Source: UBA4782 sp034430215 (GTDB lineage Bacteria; Chloroflexota; Anaerolineae; Anaerolineales; Anaerolineaceae). Taken from it: 64,000 nt of DNA. Position 1 is the stretch's first letter. Every line of letters begins with the position of its first letter. Both the position numbers and the translations under genes were made by a program. The DNA is taken from the NCBI GenBank assembly GCA_034430215.1, contig DAOUFE010000019.1, positions 248,001 to 312,000 on the forward strand. The letters run 5' to 3'. The notes below the pieces were generated by a model. That model ran no database searches and was not told where the DNA came from. It worked only from the letters and a program-made list of their open reading frames with translations. Of the stretch, positions 1 through 8,445 are shown one piece after another.

Positions 1-330
1 GAATGCCGCATCGAATAAATTACTTGCAATCTGTAGATCGTCAATTGATTCAAAAAAGTAAAAAAAGGCTGTTCTTAAGTTATGAAATTTACAATAGTTC
101 GTATTATGCAGAACAGCTATTCGTCCGAGAACTTCGCTACCGCTTTCACAAACAAAAAAGGTGCCATCAGAATGTTGGTAAAAAGGGTATTTTTGCCTGT
201 TCATAACAAAATGCATGTCTGATATGAAAGGTGGTACCCATTGTTTATTCTCTTTATATAAATGAAAAGGAAACTGGATAAATTTATTTCGATCGTGGAT
301 AGAAGTAGCATCGATTTCGCGAATATGCAT
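1..330 (-). CDS. GNAT-like acetyltransferase-family protein, 3' end cut by window edge
   Basis: This open frame runs from ATG at 330 to the left edge without a stop, so only the first 110 residues are visible. It begins MHIREIDATS and continues with a segment containing NKQWVPPF, followed by a strand-rich stretch with GRIAVLHN. That pattern resembles the N-terminal part of a family of GNAT-fold proteins usually annotated as putative N-acetyltransferases; the acetyl-CoA loop would lie beyond the edge, so activity is not shown. A purine-rich ATGAGG lies about 6 bases before the ATG. The gene starts 22 bases after the HD-GYP gene on the same strand and is probably the last visible gene of that transcript. 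No substrate can be named. Confidence 0.6.
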   Translation of the reverse strand, partial: MHIREIDATSIHDRNKFIQFPFHLYKENKQWVPPFISDMHFVMNRQKYPFYQHSDGTFFVCESGSEVLGRIAVLHNTNYCKFHNLRTAFFYFFESIDDLQIASNLFDAAF

Positions 331-352
331 TAAAGCCTCATATCTTATAGGA

Positions 353-1834
353 TCAAATCATGTGTTTTTGCTCAAGCAAGTATAAAAATCGGTTGACAAC
401 TTCAGGATCGAAGTGTTTACCGGCTTCATCAGCAATATATTTAGCAGCTTCCTTTGTAGAATGACCATCATGGTAGGGTCGTTTTGATACGATAGCATCC
501 CACACATCCACCACGCTGAAGATTCGTGCTGCTATGGGAATTTCTTCAGCCTTCAAACCCTGTGGATAGCCTGTTCCATCCCATCGTTCATGATGACTGT
601 AGGGTATTTCTAATGAATCCTGTAAAAAGGGGATATCTTTCAACATCTCGCGTCCCAATTCGGGATGCTTTTGCATTATCGCCCATTCTTCTGCAGTTAA
701 TTTGCCTGGTTTATTGAGAACGGCATCAGGGATACCCAATTTGCCAATATCGTGTAGCAATGCACCATAACGAATTTTTGTTAATTCAGGCTCTTTGATG
801 CCAAAGGAAGTACACAATGCCATGGTAATATCCGTTACGCGCTGAGTATGACCTTCAGTATCTTCATCACGATATTCCAATGCCTTTGACCAGCCCTGGA
901 GAGTATTTTCATACGCTTCGAGCAAGTCGATATTGCTTTGACGCAAGTCTCTTAAGAGGCGAGCATTGTACAGAGCAATACCAGCTTGATCAGTAAATGC
1001 CTGCAATCTTTCAACAGCTGAATAGGTGAAGTAATTCTTGATGGGACTATTTAAATTAAGAAAGCCAATGATCGTTCCGCTTCGACTTTTTATGGGGGCA
1101 CCAGCAAATGAATTAATCCAGGCTGTTTGTGGGGTAATGACCCATGTAGGTTCAGCGGTAGTATCTGGAACTACCAGGGGTAAACCGGTAAGAAACATAC
1201 GGCGTAGAATGGGAGTCTTGCTTACTAACAGAGTGCCTTCTTTTCTCCAATCCAGTAGACCACGCTGATCATAAAGCCCTTTAGCTGCATAAATACGAGC
1301 AGTTTCTTGATCCTTCTCAAGTAGCATAATGCTGGCGGAATCATACGGTACTACCCGTGCCATTTGCTCTAATATTTTTTCCAGAATCGTATCAAAATCC
1401 AGGTTACTGTTGAGAGTTGCAGAGATATCTCTCAGTACATCAGCAATCGTTCTTTGTTCATTTTCGATCAGGTCTAAATTACGTGACTTTTCAATATCAT
1501 AGAATGTGAGGAGAATTGTATTTCGGGCATCCCCTTTCGGGATCACAGAAAGATGAATTTCAAAATCCCGATACGTATGCGATTTAATCCGAAAAGGGAT
1601 CGTTGTGATAAGATTATCGTTTTTACTTTTCAGAATGTCCTGAATTTTGTTAAGAAAATTCTTTTTAAACTGTGGATTTATATAGTCAATGATTTTCTGT
1701 GAAGGTAATCCTTGTTCTATTCCAAACAGATCGTTGAACGAATTATTCGAATCTTGAATAAAGCCGTCGCAAATAATACATTGAGCAAGGTAAAAATTAT
1801 CAAATGCAGCTTTATACGGATTAAAAGTATCCAT
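353..1834 (-). CDS. PAS-GAF-HD-GYP signalling protein (probable cyclic-di-GMP phosphodiesterase)
   Basis: A 493-residue cytoplasmic protein with no membrane segment. Residues about 10-120 look like a PAS domain, 135-295 like a GAF domain (IALYNARLL at its end, leading into a coiled helix), and 315-490 are an HD-GYP domain. The HD pair is in HDIGKLG (361-367), and HHERWDGTGYP (414-424) carries the GYP signature, so metal-dependent hydrolysis of cyclic di-GMP is the expected activity by family. No receiver domain is present, so the PAS and GAF domains are the likely sensors of an unknown small ligand. It starts 9 bases after the pyruvate kinase stop, in the same direction, with no clear Shine-Dalgarno sequence of its own, which suggests translational coupling. 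The ligand and whether the enzyme is active are not visible. Confidence 0.88.
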   Translation of the reverse strand: MDTFNPYKAAFDNFYLAQCIICDGFIQDSNNSFNDLFGIEQGLPSQKIIDYINPQFKKNFLNKIQDILKSKNDNLITTIPFRIKSHTYRDFEIHLSVIPKGDARNTILLTFYDIEKSRNLDLIENEQRTIADVLRDISATLNSNLDFDTILEKILEQMARVVPYDSASIMLLEKDQETARIYAAKGLYDQRGLLDWRKEGTLLVSKTPILRRMFLTGLPLVVPDTTAEPTWVITPQTAWINSFAGAPIKSRSGTIIGFLNLNSPIKNYFTYSAVERLQAFTDQAGIALYNARLLRDLRQSNIDLLEAYENTLQGWSKALEYRDEDTEGHTQRVTDITMALCTSFGIKEPELTKIRYGALLHDIGKLGIPDAVLNKPGKLTAEEWAIMQKHPELGREMLKDIPFLQDSLEIPYSHHERWDGTGYPQGLKAEEIPIAARIFSVVDVWDAIVSKRPYHDGHSTKEAAKYIADEAGKHFDPEVVNRFLYLLEQKHMI

Positions 1835-1843
1835 CTAGAGTGT

Positions 1844-3307
1844 TTAGTAAGGTTCTCCGAGTGTATGTAAAAGTGCCATGTTTGGAGCGCGCATAGCATT
1901 TACCGGTAGACCTGACAACATAACGACCTGCTGTCCAGGTTCATGGATCGTCGTTGATTGCAATGCTTTATCGACGATGCTAATCATATTCTCAACGCTG
2001 TGAGCAAATTCTACTTTATGGGGAAAAACTCCCCAATACAGTGCAAGACGATTATACGTAATCTCATGGGGTGTAAACGCATGGATCGTCACCCGTGGGC
2101 GTACTTTCGACATATATAAAGCTGTTCGACCAGTCAGGGTAAAGACGGCGATGCACTCTACATTTGTATCATGGGCAAGCTCATTCGCTGCACGACAAAT
2201 TGATAGAGCATCATCTCCTACTTTATCATTCACATGAACATGGGCGCAGATACTCCATGAATCGTTATTTTGTTCTGCTGTACGAACTATCTCATCCATA
2301 TTGCGTATTGATTCAACGGGGTATTTACCTACTGCAGTTTCTCCAGAAAGCATTACAGCATCTGTGCCATCAAAAATAGCATTTGCAACGTCTGAGGCTT
2401 CAGCTCTGGTTGGACGCGGATTCTCGATCATTGACTCGAGCATCTGTGTTGCTGTAATGACATACCTTGAGTGAATCAGTGCTTTTTGAATAGCCAACTT
2501 CTGAATTATCGGAACAGTCGCAGTTGAAGTCTCAATTCCAAGATCGCCCCGTGCAACCATGATCCCATCTGTTACATCCAAAATTGAGTCGAGGTTTTCC
2601 ACTGCTTCAGGTCGTTCGATTTTTGCAATTATTGGTATATGAAAACTTGGATCTTTTGTAAATTCCTGTGTTTTTTGTCGAGTATAAAGAATATCTTCAC
2701 TGGAACGCACAAAGGAGATAGCAATGGCATCAACTCCAAGATGCAGAGCAAATTCGAGATCAAGAAGATCCTTTTCAGTAAGAGCGTTTACACTCAATTT
2801 TGCAGAAGGCAAGTTGACGCCTTTGTGTGATTTTAGTATCCCACCTGTAACAACTTTGGCTTTTACAACCTGATCAATAATTTCTTCAACAACCATTTCC
2901 AGTTTGCCGTCATCCATTAATATACGACTACCCGGTTGGAAAGCGGTGGAGATATTAGGGATATTAATTGAAATCAGAGTTGAGTTTGAAAGGTTATTGA
3001 TCGGTATGCTTTCATTATCGGTGGATATGATGTAGATGCTATCATCAGCAATTAATGGAATTCCTTCAGGTGGAAGAGCTCCTACTCGGATTTTGGGGCC
3101 ACATAGATCCGCAAGAATTGCTACAGGGATATCCAATTCTTGCGAGACTTCACGAATAGTGTTGAATACACTTTGATGTTCATCATGCGTTCCGTGAGAA
3201 AAATTAAGTCTGGCTACATTCATTCCAGCCTTGATCATTTCCCTGAGAACTTCTTTTTTTTGACTGGCAGGTCCAATTGTTGCAATGATTTTAGCAAATC
3301 TTTCCAT
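1844..3307 (-). CDS. pyk: pyruvate kinase
   Basis: A 487-residue cytosolic enzyme that makes pyruvate and ATP from phosphoenolpyruvate and ADP in the last step of glycolysis. The family landmarks are in order: KIIATIGPAS at the N terminus, RLNFSHG, the B-domain segment after about residue 75, KIERPEAVENL with the catalytic lysine, ARGDLGIE, TATQMLESM and GTDAVMLSGETA. Length is close to the usual 470-480 residues plus a short C-terminal stretch. It follows the CoA-transferase by 22 bases and precedes the HD-GYP gene, so it is probably co-transcribed with the ornithine and CoA-transferase genes. A GGAGG lies about 13 bases before the ATG, a little far but usable. pckA, the opposing PEP-metabolising enzyme, begins at the right edge of the window. 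Confidence 0.95.
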   Translation of the reverse strand: MERFAKIIATIGPASQKKEVLREMIKAGMNVARLNFSHGTHDEHQSVFNTIREVSQELDIPVAILADLCGPKIRVGALPPEGIPLIADDSIYIISTDNESIPINNLSNSTLISINIPNISTAFQPGSRILMDDGKLEMVVEEIIDQVVKAKVVTGGILKSHKGVNLPSAKLSVNALTEKDLLDLEFALHLGVDAIAISFVRSSEDILYTRQKTQEFTKDPSFHIPIIAKIERPEAVENLDSILDVTDGIMVARGDLGIETSTATVPIIQKLAIQKALIHSRYVITATQMLESMIENPRPTRAEASDVANAIFDGTDAVMLSGETAVGKYPVESIRNMDEIVRTAEQNNDSWSICAHVHVNDKVGDDALSICRAANELAHDTNVECIAVFTLTGRTALYMSKVRPRVTIHAFTPHEITYNRLALYWGVFPHKVEFAHSVENMISIVDKALQSTTIHEPGQQVVMLSGLPVNAMRAPNMALLHTLGEPY

Positions 3308-3329
3308 TCTGATGTTATTTACCTCCAGC

Positions 3330-4646
3330 CTAAATATACTTCAATTGTTGAGCTTCGAACATCAATTTATCCCGAAAATCGGGATGTGCAATGGAAATAA
3401 GTAACTTTGCCCTCTCTCGCACCGTTTTACCATAGAGGTCTACCATGCCATATTCAGTGCAAATATAGTGAACATGGTTTCTAGTTGTTATGACCCCTGC
3501 GCCAGGCTTTAATAAGGAAACGATACGGCTGAAACATTCGCCATTGCGATTCGTCGTAGAAGAAGGTAATGCAATGATCGGTAAACCGCCTTCTGACATG
3601 GATGATCCATAGATAAAATCAAGCTGTCCTCCTGCGCCTGAATAAAATTGATGTCCAATTGAATCAGAACATACCTGTCCAGTCAAATCTACTTCGATGG
3701 CAGAATTAAGAGCCACCATGCGTCGATTCTTGGCGATCGTTAATGGATTATTGATATATTCTGTACGCTGCAATTCAATTATGGGATTTCTATTTGCCCA
3801 ATCAAACAGTCTTTTTGTTCCAAGTAAAAAACCCGCCGTTATCTTGTGTGGGTGAATAGTCTTGCAAGCGCCATTAATAACTCCAGCTTCTACCAGATCA
3901 ATAATTCCATCGGAAAAGAGTTCGGTATGTACACCCAGATTCTTCTTTCCCTTTAAATGCTTCAACACTGAGTCAGGTAATACACCAATTCCAGTTTGTA
4001 GAGTAGCTTCATCTGGAATTCGATCAGCAATGAGCTGCCCAATTCTGTCAATAATATGACCATTATTCTTTGTATCTTCAGACATGTTAAGCCCACCCAA
4101 CGGATAATCCACGGGCACCACTACATCAACATCATCAATATGGATTTTTGTGTCGCCATAAATCACTGGCATTTGTTCATTAACTTCTGCAATGATCATT
4201 TTTGCTGATTCTGCAGCAGTCCTGGTTAATCCAGCCTCTATGCCATAAGAACAATAACCATCTTCATCGGGAGGGGAAAGATGGACAAAAGCGACATCCA
4301 GTGGAACGACTCCTCGAGAAAAAACCAGAGGAAATTCCGATAATAATACTGGCGTATAGTCTGCTCTGCCTTCATTGATAGCCCGGCGAACATTTGCTCC
4401 AGAAAAGAAGCTATTAACTCGAAGATGCCCTTCCATTTCTGGTGCGACATAATCACTTCCGCATACTGTTAAAGCCTGACATATCTCGACATTTTGAAGC
4501 GCAGGGGCTTTCTTCACAAGCGCGCTTAAAAGTGACTGGGGAACTGAACAGTTCCCCGTCAAGAAAATTCGAAACCCCGATTTTATATATTCAACTGCTT
4601 CTGTTGGGGTGGAAAGACGATTGGCAAATCGATGTTTCCATTCCAT
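3330..4646 (-). CDS. acetyl-CoA hydrolase/transferase family CoA-transferase (4-hydroxybutyrate/butyrate CoA-transferase type)
   Basis: A 438-residue protein of the Cat1/AbfT family of CoA-transferases. Members move CoA between an acyl-CoA and a free carboxylate, typically acetate, through a glutamyl-CoA intermediate. GVHTELFSDG places the probable active-site glutamate at residue 242, and the glycine-rich CoA loop SGAGGQLDF lies at 336-344. The length matches the one-subunit members (about 430-440 residues) rather than the two-subunit family I enzymes. It starts 7 bases after rocD and is followed closely by pyk, so it sits in an amino acid fermentation setting where acyl-CoA from ornithine or other amino acids could be exchanged with acetate. 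Which acyl group it prefers (butyryl, 4-hydroxybutyryl, propionyl) cannot be told from these motifs. Confidence 0.85.
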   Translation of the reverse strand: MEWKHRFANRLSTPTEAVEYIKSGFRIFLTGNCSVPQSLLSALVKKAPALQNVEICQALTVCGSDYVAPEMEGHLRVNSFFSGANVRRAINEGRADYTPVLLSEFPLVFSRGVVPLDVAFVHLSPPDEDGYCSYGIEAGLTRTAAESAKMIIAEVNEQMPVIYGDTKIHIDDVDVVVPVDYPLGGLNMSEDTKNNGHIIDRIGQLIADRIPDEATLQTGIGVLPDSVLKHLKGKKNLGVHTELFSDGIIDLVEAGVINGACKTIHPHKITAGFLLGTKRLFDWANRNPIIELQRTEYINNPLTIAKNRRMVALNSAIEVDLTGQVCSDSIGHQFYSGAGGQLDFIYGSSMSEGGLPIIALPSSTTNRNGECFSRIVSLLKPGAGVITTRNHVHYICTEYGMVDLYGKTVRERAKLLISIAHPDFRDKLMFEAQQLKYI

Positions 4647-4653
4647 AGCGATC

Positions 4654-5856
4654 TCAGGGCATGTTCAAAACTGGTCGGATAATATTAATCGCCCAATCGA
4701 TGGTGTCTTTATCAATCACCAGGGGTGGAGCAAAGCGAATAACTCGTTCGTGAGTTTCTTTTGCAAGCAAGCCATTCTCTTTGAGAGCTTCACAGAAGCG
4801 GCGGGCACCACCTGCTTCGGGTTTTAACTCAACACCGATCAGTAAACCTTTCCCTCGAACTTCCTTAACATGAGGGCTGGGAATTTCTGAAAGCTGTTCA
4901 ATAAAGTATTCACCCAATGAAGCTGCTTTTTCAACCAATTTTTCTTCCACGATTACTTTCAAAGATTCGCGACCAATTGCCGCAGCAACAGGATTACCAC
5001 CAAATGTTGAACCGTGTTCACCTGGTTGTATAAGACCAAGAATTGGCTTATCAGCCAGTACTGCAGATATTGGGTAAAAACCTCCCGAAAGCGCTTTACC
5101 GACGATTGTCATATCTGGACGCACATTCTCATGCTGACAGGCAAATAATTTACCTGTACGACCTAACCCGGTCTGAATTTCATCCGCTATGAACATTACA
5201 TTATTTGCTTTGCAAATTTCACTAACTTGTCTTAGATAACCAGCAGGGGGAATAATGACACCACCTTCACCTTGAATGGGTTCCAACATGACTGCAGCAG
5301 TATCCGGAGTTATCGCTTCTCGGATGGTTTCAGCATCCCCGTAGGGTACCATTTTGAAACCGGGAGTGAATGGTCCGAAATCATCGCGATAGAAAGGTTC
5401 AGAAGAGAAAGAAATGATCGAAATAGTGCGACCATGGAAGTTGCCTTCTGCAATGATGATCTCAGCTTGATGCCGAGGTATCCCTTTGGAAACGTATCCC
5501 CACTTACGAGCGACTTTCAAAGCAGTTTCAACTGCTTCTGCGCCGCTGTTCATCGGGAGAGACATTTCATATCCGGTCAATTCTGAAAGTTCTTTATAAA
5601 ACAGAGGAAGTTGATCATTACGGAAGGCACGCGAGGTCAATGTCACACGTTGTGCCTGTTCGATCATCGCTTTAAGAATTCTGGGGTGTACATGACCTTG
5701 ATTAAGAGCAGAATATGCACTTAAACAATCAAGGTAACGTTTTCCTTCTGTATCGTAAACCCAGACACCTTCTCCTTTTGTAATAACAACATCCAAAGGG
5801 TGATAATTATGAGCACCGTATTGATCTTCTATTGCGATGTAATCTTGTGTTTTCAT
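4654..5856 (-). CDS. rocD: ornithine aminotransferase (ornithine--oxo-acid transaminase)
   Basis: A 400-residue class III PLP aminotransferase that converts ornithine and 2-oxoglutarate to glutamate-5-semialdehyde and glutamate. The sequence begins with YGAHNYHPLDVVI, a hallmark of ornithine aminotransferases, followed by YLDCLSAYSALNQGHVHP. It has NSGAEAVETALK for phosphate binding, ADEIQTGLGRTG with the cofactor aspartate, and IVGKALSGG with the Schiff-base lysine. The length is typical of bacterial RocD. ATG at 5856 is preceded by GGAG at the right distance. The gene lies 29 bases after argF on the same strand: ArgF links ornithine to citrulline and RocD links it to the glutamate/proline branch, so the pair controls the fate of ornithine. 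N-acetylornithine aminotransferase is the main alternative, but the N-terminal motif argues against it. Confidence 0.92.
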   Translation of the reverse strand: MKTQDYIAIEDQYGAHNYHPLDVVITKGEGVWVYDTEGKRYLDCLSAYSALNQGHVHPRILKAMIEQAQRVTLTSRAFRNDQLPLFYKELSELTGYEMSLPMNSGAEAVETALKVARKWGYVSKGIPRHQAEIIIAEGNFHGRTISIISFSSEPFYRDDFGPFTPGFKMVPYGDAETIREAITPDTAAVMLEPIQGEGGVIIPPAGYLRQVSEICKANNVMFIADEIQTGLGRTGKLFACQHENVRPDMTIVGKALSGGFYPISAVLADKPILGLIQPGEHGSTFGGNPVAAAIGRESLKVIVEEKLVEKAASLGEYFIEQLSEIPSPHVKEVRGKGLLIGVELKPEAGGARRFCEALKENGLLAKETHERVIRFAPPLVIDKDTIDWAINIIRPVLNMP

Positions 5857-5885
5857 TATTTCTCCATTCAGATGGTATTTGAAAT

Positions 5886-6806
5886 CTATGCGAGAAGATG
5901 GACAAGCACTGCTTTTTGGGCATGTAAACGGTTATGTGCTTGCGGGAATAACATTGAATGAGGGCCATCAGCGACTTCGTCGGTTATTTCTTGACCACGA
6001 TGTGCAGGAAGACAATGTAAAACGATCACATCCTTGTCTGCTTCAGATATTAGTTGTTGATTTACCTGATATGGTGGGAAAACTAATTCGCGTTTTTTAC
6101 TTTCAGATTCCTGCCCCATACTTGTCCAGGTGTCTGTATAAATGACTTGTGCACCCTTTACTGCATGATGTGGATCGCGAAGAAATTGCAAGGAAGCACC
6201 AGATTTTTTTGCAAATTCTTTTGCATGTTCAATTGCTGAAGGGACAATGTCATAGTCTTCAGGATTGGCAATTGTGAAATTGGCACCTAGTTTCGCACAA
6301 ATGTGCATTAAGGAAACTGCTACATTATTCCCATCACCTACATAAGTTACATTCAGGTTTTTCATTGTCCCAAATTTTTCAATAATGGTTAATGCATCAG
6401 CCATTCCCTGGCAGGGATGGTTGTAATCACTTAATCCATTGATCACAGGAATGCTTGACCATTTAGCCAACTCCAAAACGTGATTATGTGCGAATACACG
6501 TGCCATGATAGCATCTACGTAGCCAGATAATACTCTAGATACATCAGCGATGCTTTCTCGTTGCCCTAAGCCAATTTCATTCGGAGAAAGATAAAGTGCA
6601 TCTCCACCCAGATGGCGCATAGCCATATCAAAACTTACTCTTGTTCGTAAACTGGGTTTTTGAAAAATCATACCTAAAACTTTATTTTTCAGAAGTGGTT
6701 TATTACCACCTGCAAAATACTCTTTCTTTAGCTGTATTGCGAGGTCTAGAATCTGCTGTAATTCATCGCTTGAGTAATCAGAAATTGCAAGAAAATCTTT
6801 TTTCAT
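5886..6806 (-). CDS. argF: ornithine carbamoyltransferase
   Basis: A 306-residue cytosolic enzyme of the carbamoyltransferase family, catalysing carbamoyl phosphate + ornithine = citrulline + phosphate. The carbamoyl-phosphate loop is PSLRTR (51-56), the second motif is NHPCQGMADAL, the ornithine-binding motif is DTWTSMGQE and the catalytic cysteine is in LHCLPAHRG. All four are intact. The length is standard. ATG at 6806 is preceded by GGAGGG. Direction is ambiguous: with rocD beside it and no other arginine biosynthesis genes in view, it could be anabolic or could phosphorolyse citrulline in the arginine deiminase direction. A second, divergent carbamoyltransferase lies at 37872-38876 and lacks the ornithine motif. 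The upstream region contains an unusual promoter/hairpin combination. Confidence 0.95.
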   Translation of the reverse strand: MKKDFLAISDYSSDELQQILDLAIQLKKEYFAGGNKPLLKNKVLGMIFQKPSLRTRVSFDMAMRHLGGDALYLSPNEIGLGQRESIADVSRVLSGYVDAIMARVFAHNHVLELAKWSSIPVINGLSDYNHPCQGMADALTIIEKFGTMKNLNVTYVGDGNNVAVSLMHICAKLGANFTIANPEDYDIVPSAIEHAKEFAKKSGASLQFLRDPHHAVKGAQVIYTDTWTSMGQESESKKRELVFPPYQVNQQLISEADKDVIVLHCLPAHRGQEITDEVADGPHSMLFPQAHNRLHAQKAVLVHLLA

Positions 6807-6842
6807 TCAGCTTACCCTCCAGAAAGTTGAAATAACTTAACA

Positions 6843-6871
6843 AGTATAGCAAAAAGGGACAAATGTCCCAA
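6843..6871 (-). promoter_or_regulatory. predicted argF promoter with an embedded inverted repeat
   Basis: On the minus strand TTGGGA (6871-6866) and an extended -10, TGCTATACT (6851-6843), are 17 bases apart. Transcription would begin near 6836 and leave a 30-base leader carrying GGAGGG. The inverted repeat GGGAC-ATTT-GTCCC occupies 6869-6856, overlapping the -35 and spacer, and is followed on the minus strand by five T residues. The same DNA could therefore act as a short intrinsic terminator for fmdB, as an operator in the argF promoter, or both. No protein partner is evident. Confidence 0.5.
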
Positions 6872-6911
6872 TGGATATTTGGATGAGATTATAGTAAAAA
6901 TGTCACACAGA

Positions 6912-7139
6912 TCAGTGATGACAGTTCGAACAGGAATGGCCCGAGCAATTTCCACATCCACCCGAGTTACTGTAACTTGACTCGGAAGAGTTTGAGTGGG
7001 AAGAGCAATGAGAAATGCTTCGTTTTGTATTCTGGCTGCTACAATTCTTGCATGAAACAGGGGCATCAGCCTGGCTGATTGGTCTGATCACATCAAAAGT
7101 TGAACCACATTGTTGGCAGTGATATTCATAAATTGGCAT
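6912..7139 (-). CDS. FmdB-family small zinc-ribbon protein
   Basis: A 75-residue protein beginning MPIYEYHCQQCG, the signature of the FmdB family of putative regulatory zinc ribbons. Four cysteines (C8, C11, C30, C33) form the expected zinc-binding set. The tail, from about residue 43, is rich in Ser, Gly, Cys and His (CGNCSGHSCSNCHH at the end), which is common in this family and may bind metal. The function of FmdB proteins is poorly understood; the name comes from a gene associated with formamidase. A good minus-strand promoter lies just upstream at 7158-7186. The gene is separated from argF by 105 bases containing a hairpin, so the two may be separate transcripts. Confidence 0.8.
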   Translation of the reverse strand: MPIYEYHCQQCGSTFDVIRPISQADAPVSCKNCSSQNTKRSISHCSSHSNSSESSYSNSGGCGNCSGHSCSNCHH

Positions 7140-7157
7140 AAGAGATCCTTCATTGGT

Positions 7158-7186
7158 ATTTTACCTATAATGTTTTTTTTGGTCAA
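7158..7186 (-). promoter_or_regulatory. predicted sigma-70-type promoter of the fmdB gene
   Basis: On the minus strand TTGACC (7186-7181) and TAAAAT (7163-7158) are separated by exactly 17 bases, and the spacer includes a run of eight A residues. The start codon is about 18 bases beyond the -10. The assignment rests on the match to the general bacterial consensus only. Confidence 0.55.
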
Positions 7187-7249
7187 ATTGCTAATTTGCT
7201 GAAATAATACCAAATGATTAAAATTAATAAGTTTGACAGTCTTTAAGTA

Positions 7250-7277
7250 TTGTATTGATAGAGAAATTCGCTATAAT
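7250..7277 (+). promoter_or_regulatory. predicted promoter of the phn transporter operon
   Basis: A perfect TATAAT at 7272-7277 is preceded, 16 bases upstream, by TTGTAT (7250-7255). It lies 55 bases before the phnD ATG. A TTGACA at 7233-7238 is too far from this -10 to pair with it. I see no recognisable Pho-box repeat, so regulation by phosphate cannot be claimed. Confidence 0.5.
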
Positions 7278-7332
7278 GGTAAAGTCAGGAAGGTAATCTT
7301 CCAATAAAAATCCAAAGAAGGAGAATTTGCCC

Positions 7333-8379
7333 ATGAAGAAGCGAAGTTTGTTTATCGTTTTGACAGTGCTGGTAATGAGCACGATTATCCTAACCTCGTG
7401 CAAACCAACATCTGCACCTCAACCTACCCAGGCACCTGAAGTTGTAGAAACTGAAGCTCCTGCGGAAACCGAAGCACCAGTAGCAACCCCTGAACCAACT
7501 GAAGCACCAGTTGAGTTAGGAACTGAAGATAATCCTATTGTTTTAGCCTTTGCACCATCCATGACCAGCCAGCAGGTTGCTGAAAGTGGACAGGCACTTG
7601 CTGATAAGTTAATGGAAATTACAGGGTACACAATTGTCACGAACATCCCAACATCATACGCCGCATTGATCGAGGCTATGGGCTCTGGAAATGCTCACAT
7701 TGCATTATTCCCAACCTTCGCCTATCTTGTTGCACATGATAAAGGGTACGCTGATGTAGGCTTGATCGTCGAACGTTATGGTTCGACTTTTTATGGCGCT
7801 CAATTTGTCGCTGCTAAATCCAGTGGCTTTACATCATATTTTGATTCCGAGACCAATACCAACACCGCTGATGCTGAAACAGCTCTTGCACAATTTGCAG
7901 ATAAGAAACCCTGCTGGACAGATCCTCTATCAACCTCTGGATACATTATTCCTTACGGCATTCTCCAAAATTTAGGTATTCCAACTAAAGCGGGTGCTTT
8001 TGTTCAGGGTCATCCAACAGTGATCACCGCCTTGAATGCTGGTGGTATCTGCGATTTCGGCGCTACATTCATCGATGTTCGAACCAATCCAACCCTGCAA
8101 GAGCAAATTCCTGATGTGATGGAAAAGATCGATGTGATCTGGCGCACAGACCCAGTCATCCCAAATGATAATATTTCATTCGCTACAACCATGTCGCCTG
8201 AAATGGTTCAAAAATTCAAAGATGCTTTCATTCAGATGTCATCAACCGAAGAAGGAAAAGCTATCCTAAAAGCTATCTATGAATTCGAATCGGTGAAAGA
8301 ATGTGAAGATTCATTCTATGATGACTTCCGTGTCTATATCCAGGCAGCTGGTTTTGATTACACCTCTGCAGTGAAGTAA
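7333..8379 (+). CDS. phnD: PhnD-family phosphonate/phosphite-type ABC transporter substrate-binding lipoprotein
   Basis: I start this at ATG 7333, which has AAGGAG at good spacing; the in-frame TTG at 7327 is too close to it. The 348-residue product has a signal peptide with lipobox LTSC near residue 22, then a Pro/Glu/Thr/Ala-rich linker of about 35 residues built from repeated TEAP-like units, and then a periplasmic-binding fold. That fold has the PhnD-family features IVLAFAPSMTSQQV at its start and GNAHIALFPTFAYLVA near its middle. By family it would bind phosphonate, phosphite or a related phosphate ester outside the membrane and hand it to PhnC/PhnE. No C-P lyase, phosphonatase or phosphite dehydrogenase gene is in the window, so the ligand is open. 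Confidence 0.85.
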   Translation: MKKRSLFIVLTVLVMSTIILTSCKPTSAPQPTQAPEVVETEAPAETEAPVATPEPTEAPVELGTEDNPIVLAFAPSMTSQQVAESGQALADKLMEITGYTIVTNIPTSYAALIEAMGSGNAHIALFPTFAYLVAHDKGYADVGLIVERYGSTFYGAQFVAAKSSGFTSYFDSETNTNTADAETALAQFADKKPCWTDPLSTSGYIIPYGILQNLGIPTKAGAFVQGHPTVITALNAGGICDFGATFIDVRTNPTLQEQIPDVMEKIDVIWRTDPVIPNDNISFATTMSPEMVQKFKDAFIQMSSTEEGKAILKAIYEFESVKECEDSFYDDFRVYIQAAGFDYTSAVK

Positions 8380-8394
8380 TTTATCGATTGCTTT

Positions 8395-8428
8395 GAGGGA
8401 GGAGAAAGACTTTCTCCTCCCTCTTTTT
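8395..8428 (+). terminator. hairpin with T-run between phnD and phnC (terminator or attenuator)
   Basis: GAGGGAGGAGAAAG (8395-8408) pairs with CTTTCTCCTCCCTC (8410-8423), with the innermost pairs opening as the loop, and five T residues follow. It is a textbook intrinsic terminator. Because phnC starts at 8446 with no obvious promoter between, it most likely acts as a partial terminator. That would give more binding protein than ATPase and permease, a common arrangement for ABC importers, and it may also protect the phnD mRNA 3' end. Confidence 0.8.
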
Positions 8429-8445
8429 AATAGAGGGATGGCAAC

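Noticed and set aside
3..206. 67-codon plus-strand ORF at the left edge
   Set aside because: The minus strand here encodes a continuous GNAT-like product with a plausible start; the plus frame has no recognisable feature.
7419..7525. Tandem repeat in phnD as a CRISPR-like or mobile repeat
   Set aside because: The repetition comes from Glu/Ala/Pro/Thr codons of a lipoprotein linker and is in frame; it has no spacer structure.
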